The notes beneath the pieces are model-generated. The model saw nothing but the letters and a program-made list of their open reading frames with translations. It did not search any database and was not told where the DNA came from. Shown piece after piece: positions 28,594 through 37,666 of a stretch of DNA of 64,000 bases. Source of the DNA: Oscillospiraceae bacterium (GTDB lineage Bacteria; Bacillota; Clostridia; Oscillospirales; Oscillospiraceae); contig DAOUQJ010000003.1 in NCBI GenBank assembly GCA_030625685.1, positions 62,001 through 126,000 on the forward strand, in the 5' to 3' direction. Position 1 is the stretch's first letter; each line of letters opens with the position of its first letter. Made by a program: the position numbers and the translations under genes.

Positions 28594-29035
28594 CAGATTC
28601 TCCCTTATCTATACTCCCTATCAGAAAATTTAGAATTTGTTTCGTTAATTGGGGTTCCAACAAATATTAAGGACGTTCACAGAATTAGACTTTATTGCTA
28701 TGTCTAACTTTAGATCTGCACATCAAATGAGCATTTCAAAAACTACTTTTTATACATACCGAGTTAGTTTATTAACCTATTTGCATTTCTTAATATTACC
28801 ATATTTCTACAGTTTTGTTCAAGTCTACTTTATAAAATCGTACTGAAGCGAATACTTATAAAAAGTACATAATAAAACAAATCATCTCATTCGAGAGGCA
28901 GAGGTCCTGTACAGTTATAAGAAAACATGTCAAAAGCTGATTAATAAATTCAAATAAAACACCATTTAAGCAAAAACTTAGTCAGATGACAAATTATCAT
29001 CTGACTAAGTTTTGAAGGATAGTATCTATCAAATT
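28594..29035. other. intergenic region, 442 bases
   Basis: A strong hairpin (AAAACTTAGTCAGATGA and its complement, 28974-29013) at the right end would terminate the lipoprotein gene that ends at 29036 on the minus strand. I see no credible gene in the rest. Confidence 0.6.
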
Positions 29036-29878
29036 CTATATTACGCCATAATAAACGACAGTAATATATGTTAGGTCTTTATCAAAATCTCTTTCACAGG
29101 ATATTTCAAAATCGTTACCATTTACTGTGCCTGACACTACTCCAGCAGCAGGAGAGCTATCCATAATGAAATAATTAGTTGTTCCCTCTAAAAAATCTTT
29201 AAAATGCGCAACAACATCAGATACCGTTTTTTTGCTTGTATATTCGATTCCATAATATTCTGCACCCTCATTATTTTCTTCGTTGTGTACTTCAAAGACT
29301 TCAAATTTAGCAATTTTTAAAATGTCTGCTGTTGTTTCATTCGTTCCTTGTTTTTCCATTGCCTGGGCATTTTCTTGCTGATCATTCGCTTGGTTTTCCA
29401 AAGCTTCAATATCAATACCATCTAGCTCTATCATAGCATCTTGCATGCCCTGCATAGTTTCTTTGTCTTCCTGCGACATTTCTGACTTGTTTTTTTCATA
29501 CGCATAGTATTCCTTTATTGTTATGCCCATATGGTCAGAAGCTGCAGCAAATTCATCAAAAGGAGTTTTTCCATTTTCCTCTAAAGTAGCTACATAGTTT
29601 TCATAGGTATCACCATATTTTTCAGCAGTCATTGCCGTTAATTCTTCTATCATCCTTTGCATCTCAGATGTTGATACACCTTCTTCTTTAGCTCTAGCTG
29701 CTAAATCACTAGAATCACCTGTTGTATCAATATCATCCTCTGATACATCTAATTGTTCTACTGTATCTGTATTGTCAGGGATTAGTGCCTCATTCACCTT
29801 TTCCTTAGCACCACAACCGACTAAACCTGCGCCAATTATCATTACTACCACAAGTAATGCAATCAATCTATTTTTCAT
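29036..29878 (-). CDS. lipoprotein, unknown
   Basis: The 280-residue product has a lipoprotein signal (VVVMIIGAGLVGCG, lipidated Cys at residue 22), a long acidic helical middle rich in Glu, Gln and Met, and a C-terminal alpha/beta part (EYYGIEYTSKKTVSDVVAHF, ending DLTYITVVYYGVI). I recognise no family. It is downstream of the AIM24 and DUF4870 genes with its own ribosome site AAGGAG; a 139-base gap separates it from them. Confidence 0.75.
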   Translation of the reverse strand: MKNRLIALLVVVMIIGAGLVGCGAKEKVNEALIPDNTDTVEQLDVSEDDIDTTGDSSDLAARAKEEGVSTSEMQRMIEELTAMTAEKYGDTYENYVATLEENGKTPFDEFAAASDHMGITIKEYYAYEKNKSEMSQEDKETMQGMQDAMIELDGIDIEALENQANDQQENAQAMEKQGTNETTADILKIAKFEVFEVHNEENNEGAEYYGIEYTSKKTVSDVVAHFKDFLEGTTNYFIMDSSPAAGVVSGTVNGNDFEISCERDFDKDLTYITVVYYGVI

Positions 29879-30017
29879 ATTCTGCTCCTTTAAATATGCT
29901 AATCACACAATAAATCTATGCTTTTGTTACCTTTTGAATTAAATTCCATCATGTGAATTCTTGAACCAAAGTACACACTCAATACATATCAAAAAGTAAA
30001 AATGTAATATCATCTTT

Positions 30018-30314
30018 TTAATTAATCAATCTGTATTTTCCTATTACAGGTAACTCTTTACATTTTTCATTTATTGCATTAATTATTCCAATCACACATA
30101 ATACAAATGATATCATTCCTCCTAGCGGAAGAATAATAAACCAACCAATTACTGGGATGAAAAATCCAACGATACCAATGGCTATAAATAGTAAAATTAA
30201 ATTAAGACCTTGATTAGTATGAAACTTATATTCTTCATTTTGACTATCTACAAGTATTGGTACAAAAAATAATATATATGCTATGGCACTTATCCATTTA
30301 TTAGTTTCGCTCAT
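30018..30314 (-). CDS. DUF4870-like small membrane protein
   Basis: The 98-residue product has three to four hydrophobic segments and the pattern W-x4-YILFFVPIL...EYKFHTNQGLNLIL, which matches the DUF4870/YtxG-like group of small membrane proteins. It follows the AIM24 gene by 16 bases, so both are on one transcript. Function unknown; an envelope-stress role is suggested only by its neighbours. Confidence 0.8.
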   Translation of the reverse strand: MSETNKWISAIAYILFFVPILVDSQNEEYKFHTNQGLNLILLFIAIGIVGFFIPVIGWFIILPLGGMISFVLCVIGIINAINEKCKELPVIGKYRLIN

Positions 30315-30330
30315 TTATCTTTCTCCCCGA

Positions 30331-31146
30331 TTAATCTCTACCAAATAAATTGGCAAGTCCTGATAGTTCCTCTAATGGACTGGCGGTAGCACCTTTAGTT
30401 TCTCCCTTAGAACCACCTGCTGCGCTCATAACTCTATCCGCCATTCTACTAAACGGTAATGATTGTAACCATACTTCACCTTCACCACTTAAAGTTCCAA
30501 AGAATAAACCTTCGCCACCAAATAGTCCACTTTTAATATCTCCAGCAAACTCAATATCAAAGTTTATACCCGCAGTCATCGCAACAAGACATCCAGTATC
30601 AATTCTTAATTTTTCACCATTCGAAATTTTCTTTTTATATATCGTTCCACCAGCGTGCAAGAAAGCGAGGCCGTCACCGTCAAGCTTTTGCATGATAAAG
30701 CCTTCGCCACCAAAGAATCCAGAGCCTATTTTTTTATTTAGATGCATGCCAACAGAAACACCCTTAGCAGCACACAAAAAAGCATCTTTCTGACAGATTA
30801 TCGTTCCATTCATTTCTTTCAAATCAACTGGAATAATTGAACCAGGATATGGAGCAGCGAATGCAACATATGCTTTTCCACCCATGCAATTTGTAAATGT
30901 TGTCATAAATAAACCTTCGCCAGTCAATAACCTTTTACCTGCACCCATTAACTTGCCCATTAAGCCTTTGCCTTTATCAGCGTTACTTCCATCACCTAAG
31001 ATTGTTTCCATTTTGATTTTCTCATCCATATACATCATTGCACCAGCTTCGGCAAGAACTGTTTCATTACCATCTAGCTCAATCTCTACAAATTGCATAT
31101 CATCACCATATAATTTGTAGTCTACCTCATGTGAATTTGTCATCAT
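30331..31146 (-). CDS. AIM24 family (TIGR00266) protein
   Basis: The 271-residue product has the AIM24 beta-prism pattern: FVEIELDGNETVLAEAGAMMYM, GEGLFMTTFTN, a Gly-rich KKIGSGFFGGEGFIMQKLDGDG and SGLFGGEGLFFGTLSGEG. Start ATG ATG 31146 follows AGGAGG. Family members are widespread and uncharacterised in bacteria. A decayed copy of its first 50 codons plus upstream region lies at 52.1-52.5 kb. Confidence 0.92.
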   Translation of the reverse strand: MMTNSHEVDYKLYGDDMQFVEIELDGNETVLAEAGAMMYMDEKIKMETILGDGSNADKGKGLMGKLMGAGKRLLTGEGLFMTTFTNCMGGKAYVAFAAPYPGSIIPVDLKEMNGTIICQKDAFLCAAKGVSVGMHLNKKIGSGFFGGEGFIMQKLDGDGLAFLHAGGTIYKKKISNGEKLRIDTGCLVAMTAGINFDIEFAGDIKSGLFGGEGLFFGTLSGEGEVWLQSLPFSRMADRVMSAAGGSKGETKGATASPLEELSGLANLFGRD

Positions 31147-31300
31147 AATCCTCCTCTTTGTTTTCAGTGAAGTTTTAACTCACCCATTTATAGCTTAAAG
31201 CTAATTCTTAGCGAAATCTAAAAGCCAAGGTTGAAATCAAACTTCATATTTTTCTTAATTCATACTATTAAAAACTGAAGTTATTTACAATATAACAAAG

Positions 31301-31327
31301 GTTACTGATAGAGTTGCTGAAGTTACT
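31301..31327 (-). promoter_or_regulatory. tandem repeat operator and promoter of the AIM24 operon
   Basis: On the minus strand AGTAACTTC and AGTAACCTT are 21 bases apart, followed by TATATTGTAAATAA, whose TATATT may be the -10. The closer repeat occupies the -35 position, as expected for an activator site. The same arrangement precedes the two-component operon (34835-34860) and the AIM24 remnant (52367-52394). Confidence 0.55.
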
Positions 31328-31426
31328 AATTAGCGCATAAAAAATGACTTAAGTCACTGTTTTGTAACGAAAGTCATTTTTCTTAATTTTCAATTATTAT
31401 ATTTCAAAACGGTTGTGAATTTATAG

Positions 31427-33085
31427 TTAAATTCTAATTTTACTCATAAATCCCTCGTTATTTCCAGTTATGAATTCAGCACTCCCTCCAACTAGCCTTA
31501 ACCTTTCTTTTATTCCATTTAGACCATTGCCAAGAACTAATTTTTCGCAACCTTTACCATTATCCAAAAAAAGAATGTCAATTCCTCTTTCCTTTACAGT
31601 TACAGAAATAAAAATCTCTTTAGCTTCTGAATATTTTATAGAGTTAGTCATAAGTTCTAAGCAAGCTCTGTGAATAACATCATAGTTTTTTTCTTCTAAC
31701 GTATGGTAAAGTCCTTTAAAATTTAGTTTAGTATTTATTTCTGCTAGCTTTAATCTACTTATCATGATTTCTATATCTTTTTTCAAATTTAAGCCAGTAT
31801 ATTCTTTTCCTTTTATTTTTATATTTTCCATTGCATTAATTCCCGATTCAATTGAAGACAAACTATCTGCAACCGCTTCTTCACTCAATTTATTATTTTC
31901 ATTGAAATAGAGTCTTGCAACATCTAGCAGTTTAATCGTTACTACAAGAGAATGCCCTATAATATCATGCAATTCACTTGCTATATAGTTTCTAGCACCT
32001 ATTTTTGATGTGATTTTCAAATTGCTTATTGTATGTTCTAGTTCACTTTTTTTACTTTCAAGCTGAGTTTGCTCTTCTATAATTTTATTTTCAATATTTT
32101 TATAATCTGTAATATTATTAAATGTGACGAGATATTGAGTTTCTTTTAATGTGTTAACTTCGCTTAAAGACACTTTAAAATAATTCTTATTTATTTCCAT
32201 ATCATGTTTACTTTTATGAGTACCTTTAAAAGCATTATTTAATATATTTTTGGCATTCATACCAAATATGCTTTCAGTTTTTTCGTTATAATATATAACC
32301 TCAAACCCTGAATCAAGGAGACATATTGGCGTATCTAGTTTATGTACTATTTCATACCTCATAATAGGTGAAAGATCAATGAAATCATGAGTGAAGGTTG
32401 CATAAACAAATACCATAGTCGAAAATACAAAAACAATTGGTGTTATATCAAATATTACTGGTATTCCGATGGAATGCACAAAACTATGTAAAACTTTTGT
32501 GATATATAAAAGATTTAATATTAGAGGGATGATAATTGCGCCCGCTATAAGTAGTTTATACCAAAAAGATTTTCCCATAAACCTTTCTTTAAATATCTTA
32601 CAGCCAAATATGAAACCTGTAATAATAAAACTGTACTCAAATGCTGTATGCAGATAAAATAAAATACCAAAACTATCTCCCCAAAAATCATATTTTGAGT
32701 AAAAAAGATGATGAATTGGATTGGTCAATACCCATGAAAATTGAAATATGACAATTAAGTATAATGGATACCTTATTTTCTTTTTTAAAGGTTTCTTATT
32801 ATAATTTGAATATGTAAACTCTAAAAAAGCAATTTCGAATACACCAACACAAAAGTAGTATGCAACAATAAACCACCATCTTGACACTTCTGTTGGAGAA
32901 ACAGTTTTAAAAATCTTAAAAATCATCCAACCTATCATACTAACTTGCATCACTAAAAAAGCGTTCAAAGCGTAATCTTTTTTTGCTTTCATATAAAACA
33001 TCATTAAAAACACTACTGATAAGATAATTGCTATTATATGTACTGTGCAGATAGCTGAAATCTCAATTTTCAATACTTCTTTCAT
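31427..33085 (-). CDS. sensor histidine kinase, NarL/LiaS type
   Basis: The 552-residue product has seven to eight N-terminal membrane segments (to about residue 235), a PAS-like sensor part (PICLLDSGFEVIYYNEKTESIFG), a coiled coil, a HisKA_3 box with phosphoacceptor His (ASELHDIIGHSL) and an HATPase domain (ACLELMTNSIKYSEA, DNGKGC, GNGLNGIKERL). It partners the response regulator encoded 10 bases upstream. The ligand is unknown. The end of the gene has no extra domain. Confidence 0.92.
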   Translation of the reverse strand: MKEVLKIEISAICTVHIIAIILSVVFLMMFYMKAKKDYALNAFLVMQVSMIGWMIFKIFKTVSPTEVSRWWFIVAYYFCVGVFEIAFLEFTYSNYNKKPLKKKIRYPLYLIVIFQFSWVLTNPIHHLFYSKYDFWGDSFGILFYLHTAFEYSFIITGFIFGCKIFKERFMGKSFWYKLLIAGAIIIPLILNLLYITKVLHSFVHSIGIPVIFDITPIVFVFSTMVFVYATFTHDFIDLSPIMRYEIVHKLDTPICLLDSGFEVIYYNEKTESIFGMNAKNILNNAFKGTHKSKHDMEINKNYFKVSLSEVNTLKETQYLVTFNNITDYKNIENKIIEEQTQLESKKSELEHTISNLKITSKIGARNYIASELHDIIGHSLVVTIKLLDVARLYFNENNKLSEEAVADSLSSIESGINAMENIKIKGKEYTGLNLKKDIEIMISRLKLAEINTKLNFKGLYHTLEEKNYDVIHRACLELMTNSIKYSEAKEIFISVTVKERGIDILFLDNGKGCEKLVLGNGLNGIKERLRLVGGSAEFITGNNEGFMSKIRI

Positions 33086-33095
33086 ATTTTTGGCC

Positions 33096-33731
33096 TTACT
33101 CTATACCATTTTCAACAGCATAAACTGCAAGCTGTAATCTATCTGTTATTCCTAGTTTTTCATAAATTCTGCTAACCTTATTTTTTACTGTGCCTTCTGT
33201 ATAATTAAATGTTTCTGCTATATCTTTATTGCTCTTTCCATCAACAATATTTTTAATCATATCAATTTCTTCAATACTTAAAATATCGGTATAGTTTTTA
33301 TTTTTTTTAGACAACTTTTCAAATTCATGAATCATGATTTCTTTCACACTTTTATGTATTACGGTCAATCCGTAATTTACACATTTTATAGTTGTGATAA
33401 GTTCATAGGGATCAATATCTTTTGTAATATAACCATCAGCCTCAGCCAAAAAGGCTGATATAATGTTGTTTTTGTTATCAAAAGTTGTAAGAATAATGAC
33501 CTTTGTTTTTGGAATCTTTTCTTTAATAATTTTAAGTGCATCAATACCATTCATATTAGGCATTTCTATATCCATCAAAACAATATTTGGACTATGCTTT
33601 TTACATTCATCTATTGCTTCTCTCCCGCTGGATGCCATAGAAACAATGCTAATTTCTTCATCTACGCTAATTAGGTGTTCTAGTGATTTTCTAAGCAACA
33701 CCTGATCATCTGCAATAATAACTTTTATCAT
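33096..33731 (-). CDS. response regulator, NarL/LuxR family
   Basis: The 211-residue protein has a receiver domain with phosphoacceptor Asp in IVLMDIEMPNMNG and Lys in EADGYITKDIDP, then a LuxR HTH (SNKDIAETFNYTEGTVKNKVSRIYEKLG). I prefer ATG 33731 over GTG 33734 for its spacing from AGGAG. It lies between the two sensor-like genes. The tandem repeats upstream of this operon and of the AIM24 gene are its likely targets. Confidence 0.93.
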   Translation of the reverse strand: MIKVIIADDQVLLRKSLEHLISVDEEISIVSMASSGREAIDECKKHSPNIVLMDIEMPNMNGIDALKIIKEKIPKTKVIILTTFDNKNNIISAFLAEADGYITKDIDPYELITTIKCVNYGLTVIHKSVKEIMIHEFEKLSKKNKNYTDILSIEEIDMIKNIVDGKSNKDIAETFNYTEGTVKNKVSRIYEKLGITDRLQLAVYAVENGIE

Positions 33732-33740
33732 CACTTTCTC

Positions 33741-34790
33741 CTAACCGTAAAAATTTATATATGAAGTAACTGCTGCTCTAACATCTGCTAAATTTAATTT
33801 GACATCATCGCTAATAGTATCTAACTCGTCTAAGTAAGAATCGTCTTCTATATCAAGATTTTCTAATCTATCTTTCAGTATATACATTGATTTTTGCTGA
33901 TTATTTGCGATTTCATCAAGGAGTATATTCATTTCTTTTTCTTTTTCAATATCATAAACAATGTCTTTGTATTGATCTAACTCTAAATTGGCTTTTCTCG
34001 TTTCTTCTCTATTATCGCTTAGCTTATCAAGCAATGAAATAAACCCTGTAATATCGACAAATGTCAATATGTATCCTGCTAATGCTCCTTTTTCTGCAAT
34101 TTCTTTTCTATGATACTGAAAATACATCACCTCATCTCCTTCAAACTTTATAAGTTGTTTTGAAAATGCATTTCTAATGGTTGTTTTTTTCGTAAATAAC
34201 TCTGGAATATTATTTACATCCACAAGCCTTGCATCTTTAAAAATGTCTGAAGCAATTGTTTTATCATTTCTAAAAATTACATCTCCATTTATCGATATGA
34301 TAAATACATAATCTAGCATTAGTTTTTTCACATCATTAAATACACTAGAACTCACTTTGTATTTTGCAAATCTATTAGATACAATTATAAAATGCGTAGA
34401 AAACAAAACATATATTATGCTTGTGTTTATCTGGAAATTTACTGCCACCACAGTAGGTATACATAAAAGCAAAAAAGATATCCGTAGGTTTAATTTTTTA
34501 TCGTCTCTGTTTTTTAGGATTAGCATAGTGTTTACCAGAAAATATAAAAATAGTGCTATTGATTTAATGTAATTCGACACGTAAATGACTAAAGTACTAT
34601 ATGCTATTTCAAATATAAAAGAAGATACCAATGACACCAGCAGAAGTAAACCTAAAGTTTGTATATACTTTTTATGCGTTTCAACTTTATAATGACTGTT
34701 CATAAAAGCAATCACAATACAAATAATAAGTGAAGTAAATATAATAATATTAAAAAACTGATCTGGTGTATAATATCGACCATCACCCAT
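33741..34790 (-). CDS. membrane PAS protein resembling a kinase without its catalytic core
   Basis: The 349-residue product resembles the first half of the neighbouring kinase: about six membrane segments (residues 10-145), a PAS-like region (LMLDYVFIISINGDVIFRND to ILTFVDITGFISLL) and a coiled coil. Where the kinase has ELHDIIGHSL, this protein has LLDEIANNQQKSM, without the His, and it ends some 60 residues later with no ATPase domain. It begins the operon, after AGGAG. It may be an accessory sensor or modulator of the kinase. Confidence 0.75.
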   Translation of the reverse strand: MGDGRYYTPDQFFNIIIFTSLIICIVIAFMNSHYKVETHKKYIQTLGLLLLVSLVSSFIFEIAYSTLVIYVSNYIKSIALFLYFLVNTMLILKNRDDKKLNLRISFLLLCIPTVVAVNFQINTSIIYVLFSTHFIIVSNRFAKYKVSSSVFNDVKKLMLDYVFIISINGDVIFRNDKTIASDIFKDARLVDVNNIPELFTKKTTIRNAFSKQLIKFEGDEVMYFQYHRKEIAEKGALAGYILTFVDITGFISLLDKLSDNREETRKANLELDQYKDIVYDIEKEKEMNILLDEIANNQQKSMYILKDRLENLDIEDDSYLDELDTISDDVKLNLADVRAAVTSYINFYG

Positions 34791-34834
34791 ATCCTTTTAC
34801 TCCTATACTAATCTTTATTTTACAGTATCTTAAA

Positions 34835-34860
34835 GTCATTAAAAAGTAACTATAGTCATT
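34835..34860 (-). promoter_or_regulatory. tandem repeat operator and promoter of the two-component operon
   Basis: On the minus strand AATGACTAT and AATGACTTT are 20 bases apart and are followed by GATACTGTAAAATAA. This matches the AIM24 upstream region in repeat, spacing and the GTAAA that follows the -10. It suggests autoregulation. Confidence 0.5.
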
Positions 34861-35163
34861 AGTTTTTTATGAAGATATTATAATGAATTTTCTAGTGTTT
34901 CTGAATTATTAATATAGTTTAAGCTCACTCAATCTTGCGCAAACTACATGAGAAATATTATAATAGCCACTATTCCAGATCAAAATAGTCTGTTTACTCA
35001 GCACCAAAACTTATTTTACATACATTAGATTGCCTTCTATGTTTTCATTTGAATTGAGAGTTTAACATAAAAGGGCAACGATTCTTTGAATCGATGCCCT
35101 TTTATATTTGATAAAAAAATATACTAATACGAACATTCAAAATTAAACAAGTTGATGATTATA
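34861..35163. other. intergenic region with glycosyltransferase terminator
   Basis: The stem AAAAGGGCA-ACGATTC / GAATCG-ATGCCCTTTT (35069-35103) would terminate the glycosyltransferase gene on the minus strand. The rest holds no gene that I can see. Confidence 0.65.
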
Positions 35164-37221
35164 TCAAATCAAAATACCCATTTTCTGTATGATCTCATTT
35201 TCGTCAAAACCTTCTGTCATATAGTTATTAAATATAACAACTTGTTCATAGCTTAACTTCTCTTCAGTATACAGTTTATTTACCAACGATTCGCTTTCAT
35301 CCTCACTATCTGTATGGAATAATTGTTCAATTCCATCGTCGATAAACTCTCGAGTTGCGAACACAGCCTTAATATTCATATTAAACTTTTCTCGTACAAT
35401 GGTTTGAGCTTTATCTGGGCTTTCATTGCAAAAAGCAAAAACATATCCATCTTCAATCTTAATTATCGGCAAAATCAGAAGTTCTTTTAGAAAATCTTGA
35501 TCAAAAAAGTTGCGAGCATTTTTTTCATTATAGTATTTCAGACTATTCTGATGAGCATATTGAATTTTTTTCACATCTGCTAATGCATCTAATAATTGCT
35601 CTTCAGATATTTTATCTTCAATAAGTAAACTACCCAAAGAGACATTAGTATCAAGACTTTTTTTCAATGAATTCTGTAATGTTTTTGTATCGATATAACC
35701 TTTTTCTAATAAAACATCTCCGATCTTTCGGTGATATCTTTTTAAAACATTTTTTTCGAGAAATACATGATCTGTTTTTGACCAAGTAAATGTTTTTTGC
35801 TTTTTTTGTTGCTTAGTCTGCCGTAAAGTCTTAACTTTTCTTTTACTAAATAATCTTCCCCAGATACTGTTAGATTTTGTTATAAGCTGAATATGCGCTT
35901 TTGCTGTTGCAGTAAAATTTATAATATTTCCCCAAACAAATCTTATTGGCAATAATGGAGGAAATAAACACGAGAAAAAAACACTAATTAAGCCGTAGAC
36001 ATTGTAAACAGAAAAGGCCCTAAAAAGCTGTCTTTCTATCATCATTATTGTAATTACTAAACTCAGATTCCAAGACAAACTATGCTTCGGATAGATAACC
36101 GGTAAATCAATAAACAAAGAAACTAAAAAATATATTAATACTGGATAACCTAGTAAATTCAAAAGATTACCATACTTTGCTTTCCAGTCTTTATATAACG
36201 AATAACGCCCAACAAAACTCATTTCTTTAGTTTTAAAGATATCTTTAAACTTGAAAGACTGCATCGTTATGCCTAATATCCATCTAGTCTTTTGTTTAAC
36301 AGCTGTTTTAAATGTACTTGGAAAAATTGATCTAGTAGCAATGTACTCCCAAGTCAGTTTGTTGTCATCTGTTATTCTTGGAACTTTTTCCAAGACATAA
36401 AACATATTAATTCCCATTTCGTATAATGTCAAGGAAAGTCTATAATCCTCAGTTAAACTATCGTTTGGAAGAACATCTTCTTCTCCGAATAAGTCAATAG
36501 TTTCTCTTGATAAGGCGAATCCAGTACCAGCAGAAGGAACGAATGCTCCTGTATTGCATCGACTTACCATCGTAGTGAAATGATTCTCTGCAAACTCATC
36601 AGCATATGTAGACGAGGTCAAATTTCTAAAAAAGTTTTTAAAGTTTGGTTTTTGTATTAATGGAAAAACAGGAAATTGTAACGCTGAATATTTGTCAATT
36701 AATAAGTTCGTAACTTTCAACTCATAAGGGTGAATAACATCTTCTGAATCATGAATGGATAATGATGCGAAACGAAGGGAGTTTGTTTTTTCGTATTCTT
36801 TGATTTGTGTTATGACATAATTTAGATTTTGAGCTTTACTGGTTGGACCTGGAGTATCATTGATTATAACATGAACATTTTCATATTTTTTTTCAAGTAA
36901 TTTTGCAACCTCTAAGGTTTCATCATCATTAGGATAAATTCCCAAAAATACACGATACATTGATTTAGGATATTGAGTCGAATCAATAAAGTTACTTATT
37001 ACATCTTCTAGTACATTGCTTTCCTGCCATGCTGCTATTGCAACAGCTAATAATTTAGGTGGATTACTTTCTAACTCTTTCAAGTCAATTTTCATCTTAT
37101 TATACTTAGGCCTCCGAAAAATTGAAAGTAAATCCCATATAAAATCGTCTATCCCCGTTAGAAAATATAAACTAACTAATATTAGTCCAGCTAGATATAA
37201 AAAATCGGTATTAAAAATCAT
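35164..37221 (-). CDS. processive family-2 glycosyltransferase with C-terminal MshEN-like domain
   Basis: The 685-residue product has an N-terminal membrane helix, a GT-A domain (residues about 55-330: SIHDSEDVIHPYE, NDSLTEDYRLSL, and KQKTRW, a QxxRW motif), three to four more membrane helices (about 360-460), and a C-terminal MshEN-like part (IGDVLLEKGYIDTKTLQNSL, ISEEQLLDALAD). The layout matches NfrB-like proteins, where such a domain binds c-di-GMP; binding here is inferred. It may make a surface polysaccharide. Start after AGGGAG. Confidence 0.85.
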   Translation of the reverse strand: MIFNTDFLYLAGLILVSLYFLTGIDDFIWDLLSIFRRPKYNKMKIDLKELESNPPKLLAVAIAAWQESNVLEDVISNFIDSTQYPKSMYRVFLGIYPNDDETLEVAKLLEKKYENVHVIINDTPGPTSKAQNLNYVITQIKEYEKTNSLRFASLSIHDSEDVIHPYELKVTNLLIDKYSALQFPVFPLIQKPNFKNFFRNLTSSTYADEFAENHFTTMVSRCNTGAFVPSAGTGFALSRETIDLFGEEDVLPNDSLTEDYRLSLTLYEMGINMFYVLEKVPRITDDNKLTWEYIATRSIFPSTFKTAVKQKTRWILGITMQSFKFKDIFKTKEMSFVGRYSLYKDWKAKYGNLLNLLGYPVLIYFLVSLFIDLPVIYPKHSLSWNLSLVITIMMIERQLFRAFSVYNVYGLISVFFSCLFPPLLPIRFVWGNIINFTATAKAHIQLITKSNSIWGRLFSKRKVKTLRQTKQQKKQKTFTWSKTDHVFLEKNVLKRYHRKIGDVLLEKGYIDTKTLQNSLKKSLDTNVSLGSLLIEDKISEEQLLDALADVKKIQYAHQNSLKYYNEKNARNFFDQDFLKELLILPIIKIEDGYVFAFCNESPDKAQTIVREKFNMNIKAVFATREFIDDGIEQLFHTDSEDESESLVNKLYTEEKLSYEQVVIFNNYMTEGFDENEIIQKMGILI

Positions 37222-37666
37222 TCTATTCTCCCTTTGCTTTGTTACCTAGTTGAAACTGTGACACAAAGAAATGTAAGCTTTCTTTTAATTATTCTAACCT
37301 AATATACATACTTTGTTTTACTCATCCAAGCAATACAATTACTTTTTTAAATATTAATATCTAGTAACTGTGTGTACACCATGTTACATTTTGAAGGATA
37401 CATGCTTTTATAACTAATTTGAAGGAATTTCATTTCTAAATTAGTTATAAAATTGAATCTGGCGCAAGTTATCGAAATTTTACCATAATTACATTTCTAT
37501 TACAATAGTAAATTTTTCACCAATATTATATTATCAAGTTTTATTAATTTATTTCCTATCAGGATGAGAGCAATGCTGATAAATCCTTTCATACGTATGT
37601 AAGATGATTATAAAATATAATAAGAGTCACGTTATTTTGTCAAAGAGTTGTTGTTTAGTTCACTGC
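37222..37666. other. intergenic region, 445 bases
   Basis: It separates the glycosyltransferase from the esterase-like gene, both on the minus strand. It is AT-rich and has a short inverted repeat around ATTAGTTATAA (37407-37450). I see no gene, riboswitch or clear promoter. Confidence 0.5.

Noticed and set aside
28649-28846. 65-codon plus-strand frame between two lipoprotein genes
   Set aside because: No ribosome site, low-complexity aromatic composition and no recognisable family.
37222-37666. c-di-GMP riboswitch before the glycosyltransferase
   Set aside because: No GEMM-I core (GGTCACGCACAGGGCAAACC-like) or tetraloop receptor could be seen here or upstream of the GGDEF gene.
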